Source: a virus | Strand: one strand, 5' to 3' | DNA length: 34,563 nucleotides | IMG/VR virus record: IMGVR_UViG_3300022602_000256 | Coordinates: 1 to 34,563 of that record | Shown: positions 31,039 to 34,563 of the stretch, piece by piece | Layout of the letters: each line of letters starts with the position of its first letter | Numbering within the stretch: the stretch's first letter is position 1 | Position numbers and translations under genes: made by a program | The notes under the pieces: model-generated | Database searches by the model: none | What the model saw: the letters and a program-made list of their open reading frames with translations, nothing else | Told to the model about the DNA's origin: nothing

Positions 31039-31312
31039 CAGGTTCTTCTACAAAACATACGTCTTGCCATGATAGCACAAGAAATTTCTCATCACCATCT
31101 TTGAAATTATGATACTTTAAGTATTCATCTTTGTAATCTTTAGCTAAAGTGCCAAAATATATTTTATCCCCTACCTTTAGACCTTCAGCCTCAGCCTCAT
31201 CACCAACTGCTATTACATGACCAACTGTGTCTGCCTCAGCAGTTTGGACATATAAACTAGACTGTATTCTTGGAATAGGTCTAACAATAATCTTGTCTTT
31301 TATGGGTTTCAT
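31016..31312 (-). CDS. GroES-like co-chaperonin
   Basis: A 98-aa protein that resembles phage GroES homologues: MKPIKDKIIVRPIPRIQSSL (co-chaperonin N-terminus IKPLxDxVLVRP), GHVIAVGDEAEAEGLKVGDK then IYFGTLAKDYKDEYLKYHNF, and FLVLSWQDVCFVEEP as the last strand. It lacks the usual long mobile-loop sequence length but keeps the VG...GLKVGDKI core. It could replace host GroES to fold the coat protein with host GroEL, as T4 gp31 does. Start overlaps upstream by ATGA. Confidence 0.7.
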   Translation of the reverse strand: MKPIKDKIIVRPIPRIQSSLYVQTAEADTVGHVIAVGDEAEAEGLKVGDKIYFGTLAKDYKDEYLKYHNFKDGDEKFLVLSWQDVCFVEEPDESPESV

Positions 31313-31554
31313 GGGATTTGCCTCCCACTTAATTTTGGTCTGCCAGGCTTTTTCTTTTCTGCCTGGTCAGCTATAACACCCAGCTCTAAATCAACTTTGG
31401 GTAATGTTATTGTGGTTGCCAAAATTGGATTATGTTCACCACACCAATCTGTGCTATTTCTGTTTTGGAAAGTAGGGTATCTTTTACAAACACCCATTTC
31501 CCTAAATCCCTCTTGGGAAAAATATCTACAAGTCTTACAATGTTGAGCAGTCAA
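31309..31554 (-). CDS. Small zinc-binding protein with AT-hook-like tail
   Basis: An 81-aa protein. Four Cys (CKTCRYF, GVCKRY, WCGEHNP) in the first 40 residues could bind zinc. The C-terminal KKPGRPKLSG is an AT-hook-like GRP motif for AT-rich DNA minor grooves. It appears to start with TTG at 31554, eight bases after AAGGA; no ATG is suitably placed. Probably a DNA-binding accessory protein; function unknown. Confidence 0.6.
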   Translation of the reverse strand: MTAQHCKTCRYFSQEGFREMGVCKRYPTFQNRNSTDWCGEHNPILATTITLPKVDLELGVIADQAEKKKPGRPKLSGRQIP

Positions 31555-31585
31555 TTCAAATCCTTATTATTTGGGTTGATTAGAG

Positions 31586-31616
31586 ATACCCCTTAGACCA
31601 CGAATCTTTGGGGTAT
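31586..31616. promoter_or_regulatory. Hairpin ATACCCC/GGGGTAT
   Basis: A perfect 7-bp inverted repeat with a 17-nt loop lies in the 70-bp gap between two minus-strand genes. On the plus strand it is followed by TTCGCTTTTT, so it might terminate plus-strand antisense RNA. On the minus strand it sits in the leader of the 81-aa zinc-protein gene, and no T-run follows. Function not established. Confidence 0.35.
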
Positions 31617-31624
31617 TTCGCTTT

Positions 31625-31981
31625 TTACATAGTGTCTTGGATATGTGGTGTTCTCTCATGAACATAGCACTCAGACTCTTTTGAGCCAGTGTTAAATTCA
31701 CCAGTTCTGCCATCTACTTTACCCATGTGGCTCATGTCTCTAGCACCAATGCTATCAGCCTTGCCCATTGCAACGCCACCATTTAGAGGTCTTTTGATTT
31801 CACCAGTGGAGTCAGCAGAATCAGCACCCTTGGGCATCTTTTCTCCAGACATGCCTTTTGTGCCTTTCATGCTGTTTGGTCCGATCATTTTGTCAAAAGA
31901 CTTCGGCCCCATCTTTTTTTCACCAGTTGAATCTGATGACTTAGCCCCTTTAGGCTCTTTTTCCATTCCATAATATCCCAT
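31625..31981 (-). CDS. Low-complexity Lys/Gly/Ser-rich protein
   Basis: A 118-aa disordered protein built from repeats: KGAKSSDSTGEKKMGPKS, KGADSADSTGEIKRP and MGKADSIGARDM are variants of the same ADS-TGE/KK-MGP unit. The ATG at 31981 follows AAGGAACA; the upstream ATG at 32017 would overlap the membrane protein gene and has no ribosome site. No enzyme motif. May be a scaffold-like or virion-internal basic protein. Confidence 0.55.
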   Translation of the reverse strand: MGYYGMEKEPKGAKSSDSTGEKKMGPKSFDKMIGPNSMKGTKGMSGEKMPKGADSADSTGEIKRPLNGGVAMGKADSIGARDMSHMGKVDGRTGEFNTGSKESECYVHERTPHIQDTM

Positions 31982-32017
31982 TTTTTGTTCCTTGCAAGTT
32001 AAAAATTGGAGTCTCAA

Positions 32018-32188
32018 TTATCCCAAATCACTATCTCTTGTCAAGTGAATTTTGTTGTTTTGGATAGCTTTTTTGAGCTTTTGATCTTCCTCCTCCCAGA
32101 TTATATACATCAAAAAACACCAAACAGCAGTAGCAAAAATTGATGCTCCAAGAAATAAAAGTGCAGATATTATGAGTGAATCAGCCAT
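32018..32188 (-). CDS. Small membrane protein, 56 aa
   Basis: Reads MADSLIISALLFLGASIFAT then AVWCFLMYIIWEEEDQKLKK: one membrane helix (about 5-30) and a charged cytoplasmic tail ending RDSDLG. ATG at 32188 lies within the last codons of the 64-aa gene. It ends TAA at 32018. Possible holin-like, anti-holin or superinfection-exclusion protein; position in an early accessory cluster favours the last. Confidence 0.6.
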   Translation of the reverse strand: MADSLIISALLFLGASIFATAVWCFLMYIIWEEEDQKLKKAIQNNKIHLTRDSDLG

Positions 32189-32375
32189 TTAAATCCTTTG
32201 CCAACTCCTCCAGCTCAGGTCTAAAACCACTAGCATCTACCTCAATTTCCAACAATTTTTTGTATCTTTTGGTCATTAGCTCAATTTCTCTGAGCCTGTA
32301 AACAATCTGTATGTCTGGACATTTTTTGTAAAGTGCTTGGAGTTGGAGCTTTCTTTTGTTTAATAGTTCAATCAT
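32181..32375 (-). CDS. Small coiled-coil protein, 64 aa
   Basis: A highly charged helical protein (IELLNKRKLQLQALYKKCPD, LREIELMTKRYKKLLEIEVD, FRPELEELAKDLNG). The RELEL-like pattern with regular Leu spacing suggests a short coiled coil. It overlaps both neighbouring genes (8 nt). Function unknown. Confidence 0.5.
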   Translation of the reverse strand: MIELLNKRKLQLQALYKKCPDIQIVYRLREIELMTKRYKKLLEIEVDASGFRPELEELAKDLNG

Positions 32376-32664
32376 TTTTAAATGGTCTGGTTGCTTTCAG
32401 TTTTTGGGTTGTGCCATCAAATACAAATTCAATGTTATGTTTCCCAGTTTTGGAAAACTCTAAATAATCTCCATTAAGTCCTAATTTAAAGACTACATTA
32501 GCTGAAACTGCAAAATCAGACTTTTCTTCAGGTTTTATTCTGTATTGAAGATTTAAGTCCCAATCAGGATATTGCTCATCCACCCATTCGTTATATGGAT
32601 TTTTAACTTGAATTTCAGCTCCATCTGCCCATTTTTTAATCAATTCTGAATGTTTGTGTTTCAT
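32368..32664 (-). CDS. Small beta-rich protein, KHxxLIKxWADGAEI type
   Basis: A 98-aa protein starting MKHKHSELIKKWADGAEIQV then NPYNEWVDEQYPDWDLNLQY, RIKPEEK. This N-terminal KHxELIxxWADGAxIxxR..W.D...P.W....YRIKPE pattern is widely found in small phage proteins of unknown function. The C-terminal half adds strands (VVFKLGLNGDYLEFSKTGKH). ATGA overlap with the next gene. Confidence 0.65.
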   Translation of the reverse strand: MKHKHSELIKKWADGAEIQVKNPYNEWVDEQYPDWDLNLQYRIKPEEKSDFAVSANVVFKLGLNGDYLEFSKTGKHNIEFVFDGTTQKLKATRPFKND

Positions 32665-33296
32665 TTGTTTCGCTCCTTACATAATTGTTCTGTGGCTCTC
32701 ATCAAATGATCGAGATCAACAGCTTCTTGTTCTTCACCATTGGAATTGATTTCTTTTTCAAATGTCAATAGTTTAATGTTTTCTAAATCCTCATCAGTCA
32801 ACCCTACCCATTCTTTATTACCTATAAACTTTTCAGCACATGATAAGCAATACAGCGCATAACCACCACCATTTCCACATTCAGCACATCCTTGTTGTGG
32901 TGTTGTGTAGAGAGGTATTTTTGGCAAATTAACTACTGTTGCTGTTTCCCAAGATGTGTATTTAGCCCACTCAAGTTTTCTTTGTTCAACATTAATATAT
33001 GCCACAGGCTCATTCTGCTCTTGTTTTTGTATATGGTAGTGTGTGGCTTTAATCCACAACTCACCTTCAAATTCTTTTGCTGAAATGTATCCTTGCCTCA
33101 TTGCTTCTCTATAACTTAATGCCTTATCAATTTGGGTATTGGCATATTTTGTTAATTTGTCTTCAATCATGTGTTCTTTTTCTGCTATTAGTTTGGCAAA
33201 AATCTCAATAAATTCTTTAGGTATTCTTAAATTAGGTATGTGATTGCATTTTTTGTATGCAATAGTAGCCGTCTCAATAATTTCTTCTGTAGTCAT
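32661..33296 (-). CDS. EREECAKV-family related protein with zinc-finger centre, 211 aa
   Basis: The N-terminal 35 residues (MTTEEIIETATIAYKKC, FAKLIAEKEHMIEDKL) match the N-terminus of the 75-aa gene at 33881-34108 (TEEIIEMARQAG, FAKLVAEKEREE), so the two share a module. The middle has a NVEQRKLEWAKYTSWETATV and IPLYTTPQ segment of a type often at phage protein ends, then CAECGNGGG...CLSCAEKF, a two-CxxC zinc finger. The last part is acidic. ATG at 33296 is coupled by ATGA to the upstream gene. Function unknown. Confidence 0.6.
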   Translation of the reverse strand: MTTEEIIETATIAYKKCNHIPNLRIPKEFIEIFAKLIAEKEHMIEDKLTKYANTQIDKALSYREAMRQGYISAKEFEGELWIKATHYHIQKQEQNEPVAYINVEQRKLEWAKYTSWETATVVNLPKIPLYTTPQQGCAECGNGGGYALYCLSCAEKFIGNKEWVGLTDEDLENIKLLTFEKEINSNGEEQEAVDLDHLMRATEQLCKERNK

Positions 33297-33505
33297 TCTT
33301 GTCCCCTTGCTTTCATCATTGCGTCTGCCATTGCATAACAAACTCTTGCGTTATTTTCATAATCCCATCCGTTTCTATCTGAATATTCACATATCAACGG
33401 AATAAATTGACCTGCAAACCAATCTCTCAAATCCATACCTGTATTAGTGCAGGTAGCAATATGACCATCTATTGTTTTTTCATATGTATGTGGGAATGCT
33501 TTCAT
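33293..33505 (-). CDS. Small phage protein ending ADAMMKARGQE (full copy)
   Basis: A 70-aa protein: MKAFPHTYEKTIDGHIATCT, NTGMDLRDWFAGQFIPLICE, YSDRNGWDYENNARVCYAMA, DAMMKARGQE. A truncated, identical copy starts at 122. The segment MDLRDWFAGQF....C..DA is seen in small phage proteins of unknown role. ATG at 33505 overlaps the previous stop as ATGA; an in-frame upstream ATG at 33538 lies in the 66-aa gene and is rejected. Confidence 0.65.
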   Translation of the reverse strand: MKAFPHTYEKTIDGHIATCTNTGMDLRDWFAGQFIPLICEYSDRNGWDYENNARVCYAMADAMMKARGQE

Positions 33506-33702
33506 TCTTGCCCCCTTGCACGAATAGCTTGAGCACAAATTAACTCAACCCTTAATGTGTAGTAATCGCTTATGCTATCCATAGCATCACATATCTTTGC
33601 ACACTCCTCACGTTCATCTTCAGCAATAGCATCAATAATTGTGCGTACCATACCCTCACTAAAGTGTTCTAAAAGTATTTGTACCGCTGTATCTTTAATC
33701 AT
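33502..33702 (-). CDS. Small acidic phage protein, EREECAKVCDA family (copy 2)
   Basis: A 66-aa protein, 64 of 66 residues identical to the product of 119-319 (two V/I exchanges). EREECAKICDA and CAQAIRARGQE motifs as in copy 1. The ATG at 33702 overlaps the stop of the 60-aa gene as ATGA, where copy 1 instead sits behind a different gene, so the same cassette has been placed in two contexts. Confidence 0.75.
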   Translation of the reverse strand: MIKDTAVQILLEHFSEGMVRTIIDAIAEDEREECAKICDAMDSISDYYTLRVELICAQAIRARGQE

Positions 33703-33881
33703 TCTTGTCCCCTCTTTCTTTTATCAACATACCCACACCAACATTTTTGGTTTGGCATGAGAATCTTTGGTTGAACCTTTGGCAAACGAACAGTGCAATC
33801 AGGGCATGGCATACCTAAACGGTCTTTACGTTCTTTCTTGTATTCTTTCCAATCTTTCCACACTTCAGCCATATCACCCAT
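33699..33881 (-). CDS. Small basic zinc-ribbon protein, 60 aa
   Basis: A 60-aa protein: basic helix (VWKDWKEYKKERKDRLGM), then CPDC and CWCG separated by about 22 residues, which form one zinc-ribbon, ending YVDKRKRGQE. ATG at 33881 overlaps the upstream stop as TAATG. Shares the RGQE end with its neighbours. Function unknown, possibly nucleic-acid binding. Confidence 0.6.
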   Translation of the reverse strand: MGDMAEVWKDWKEYKKERKDRLGMPCPDCTVRLPKVQPKILMPNQKCWCGYVDKRKRGQE

Positions 33882-34108
33882 TATTTACCCCTTGCACGAA
33901 TAGATTCAGCGCACAAATCTGCGGCATTTGAATATCTACCGTTATCATACGCATCACACACCTTTGCACATTCCTCACGTTCTTTTTCTGCTACCAGTTT
34001 GGCAAACTTTTCAGCATATTCAAACCCAATAATCGGCATCCAATTTACATCGGTTGCAATATGAAGTCCTGCTTGTCTAGCCATCTCAATTATTTCTTCT
34101 TCAGTCAT
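33881..34108 (-). CDS. Small phage protein, TEEII/EREECAKVCDA family, 75 aa
   Basis: First gene of the leftward accessory cluster. MTEEEIIEMARQAGLHIATD, then GFEYAEKFAKLVAEKEREEC, AKVCDAYDNGRYSNAADLCA and ESIRARGK. It joins the N-terminal module of the 211-aa gene to the C-terminal EREECAKVCDA module of the 66-aa genes. ATG at 34108 is preferred because AGGAG lies just upstream and the promoter is 20 bases away; a longer frame to 34234 would run through that promoter. Confidence 0.75.
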   Translation of the reverse strand: MTEEEIIEMARQAGLHIATDVNWMPIIGFEYAEKFAKLVAEKEREECAKVCDAYDNGRYSNAADLCAESIRARGK

Positions 34109-34127
34109 TTTGCTCTCCTTTTCGTGA

Positions 34128-34155
34128 AGTATACAATAGATTGTTCTGTAGTCAA
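34128..34155 (-). promoter_or_regulatory. Strong sigma70-type promoter for the leftward accessory genes
   Basis: On the minus strand TTGACT (34155-34150), a 16-nt spacer and TATACT (34133-34128) match consensus at five of six and five of six positions. The predicted start is about 20 bases before the ATG at 34108, leaving a short leader with AGGAG. This is the best promoter in the window and probably fires early with host polymerase. Confidence 0.8.
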
Positions 34156-34234
34156 CCCATGTGTTGCATTTATCATTTCTAAGTTCCCCAAGGGTGGATA
34201 GCAGGGTATCCGATCCCTCTCCAGCGTAGCTCAC

Positions 34235-34445
34235 TTGATTTATTCAAAGGCTAAACCCAAGATTCCCATGAGGTAGCGATTCATTCGATACAGCGCTTGT
34301 CCCACCACTTTCACTGTATCTTGTCTAGTCCCTCGCTAACAGGCTAGGACGGTTATCCATCGGGTGTGTAATGGCCGTATGTTCTATTCCGAGCTGCCCA
34401 TGTAGGCACACTGCTATCGTGCGGAGTACGGGTGGGAGGCAGAAA
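34235..34445 (-). other. Non-coding structured region with CpG-normal composition
   Basis: There is no convincing reading frame here. Several inverted repeats can fold: GATACAGTG with CGCTGTATC on the minus strand (34287-34295 with 34312-34320; the G-U pair of the minus-strand RNA would be a C-A mismatch on plus), a bulged stem GTCTAG/CTAGGAC around 34323-34349, and TGCC/GGCA at about 34402-34415. CpG is frequent, unlike most of the window. Could be a functional RNA, a packaging or recombination site, or acquired DNA. Confidence 0.45.
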
Positions 34446-34556
34446 GCAAAAAACCCTTACTGAAAGATACGAGCTTTAGGCTTGGTTGCCGCATACAAGT
34501 CTGCTATACCAGGATCTTGTAGCTTTGACGAAGCCCGCTCCTTCAGTAAGGGTTCG
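34446..34556 (-). ncRNA. Candidate structured small RNA with terminator-like end
   Basis: On the minus strand a perfect 13-bp stem AACCCTTACTGAA / TTCAGTAAGGGTT (34542-34554 with 34452-34464) ends in a T-run (34453-34448), like a rho-independent terminator, but encloses about 77 nt that fold further: GAGC/GCTC, GGCTT/AAGCC and GCTACAAG/CTTGTAtGC with a bulged base. All helices nest without conflict. The 5' end lies at or beyond the window edge, so it may be the 3' part of a longer RNA. It is not a tRNA, and no known RNA family was recognised. Confidence 0.5.
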
Positions 34557-34563
34557 GGATGTC

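Noticed and set aside
34108-34234. Longer start (34234) for the 75-aa gene
   Set aside because: It would run through the -35/-10 promoter, and the start at 34108 has AGGAG in the right position.
34235-34563. tRNA or tmRNA gene at the right end
   Set aside because: The GGTTCG triplet at 34551-34556 is not followed by a closing T-arm and no acceptor or anticodon stems can be built; helices fit another fold.
1-34563. CRISPR array or integrase/attachment site
   Set aside because: No set of regularly spaced repeats and no tyrosine or serine recombinase motif was seen in the translated frames; only short operator-like palindromes and the end repeat are present.

Overview
This window is most of the genome of a short-tailed (podovirus-like) bacteriophage with P22-type virion genes, and nothing clearly of bacterial chromosome origin is visible. 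It is AT-rich and, over long stretches, almost free of CpG dinucleotides. Small proteins of the type EREECAKVCDA...AIRARG, and the mix of ERF, YqaJ, NinB and GroES-like genes, are familiar from phages of low-GC freshwater proteobacteria. The host assignment is only an inference. No integrase, CI-type repressor, DNA polymerase, primase, replicative helicase or tRNA gene was recognised.

Layout. (1) Positions 1-2763, minus strand: small accessory genes, a winged-helix-like protein, and a recombination module (YqaJ-type exonuclease plus ERF annealing protein). (2) Positions 2764-2910: a divergent control region with a promoter, an operator-like palindrome and an apparently leaderless Cro-like gene. 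(3) Positions 2911-7116, plus strand: a replication/recombination operon. It holds a Cro-like regulator, zinc-finger proteins, a DUF1376 replication protein with internal iteron-like repeats, an ABC-ATPase/GNAT fusion, a VRR-NUC-like nuclease, NinB and a YbcO-like nuclease. (4) Positions 7113-29944, minus strand: the late genes, read right to left as TerS, TerL, portal, ParB-like protein, scaffold, coat, a possible decoration protein, small virion proteins, fibers, tailspike, gp4-like and gp10-like tail adaptors, ejection proteins, a coiled-coil/TM protein that needs a -1 frameshift, holin and endolysin. (5) Positions 29984-34108, minus strand: small early/accessory genes including a GroES-like protein, an HNH homing endonuclease and a head-to-tail cassette of tiny genes that share a junction sequence. 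(6) Positions 34128-34155: a strong sigma70-type promoter. (7) Positions 34235-34563: non-coding, CpG-normal and highly structured, probably an RNA element on the minus strand.

How it fits together. Promoters at 34128-34155 (accessory/early genes) and 25815-25843 (scaffold and coat) can be read directly. The latter unit is closed by an intrinsic terminator at 23043-23077, which would give extra expression of the most abundant capsid proteins. The plus-strand operon starts from a promoter whose spacer holds a TGTAAG-N6-CTTACA palindrome.

Most worth following up: the RGQE-junction gene cassette and its duplication at both ends of the window, the structured RNA at the right end, the -1 frameshift at an A9 tract, the ABC-ATPase/GNAT fusion with a composition break at the domain boundary, and the CpG depletion with CpG-rich islands. 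Several real genes of 46-56 codons (312-479, 7113-7280, 30172-30312, 30309-30455, 32018-32188) were found by reading the sequence directly and fit neighbours through overlapping stop/start codons.
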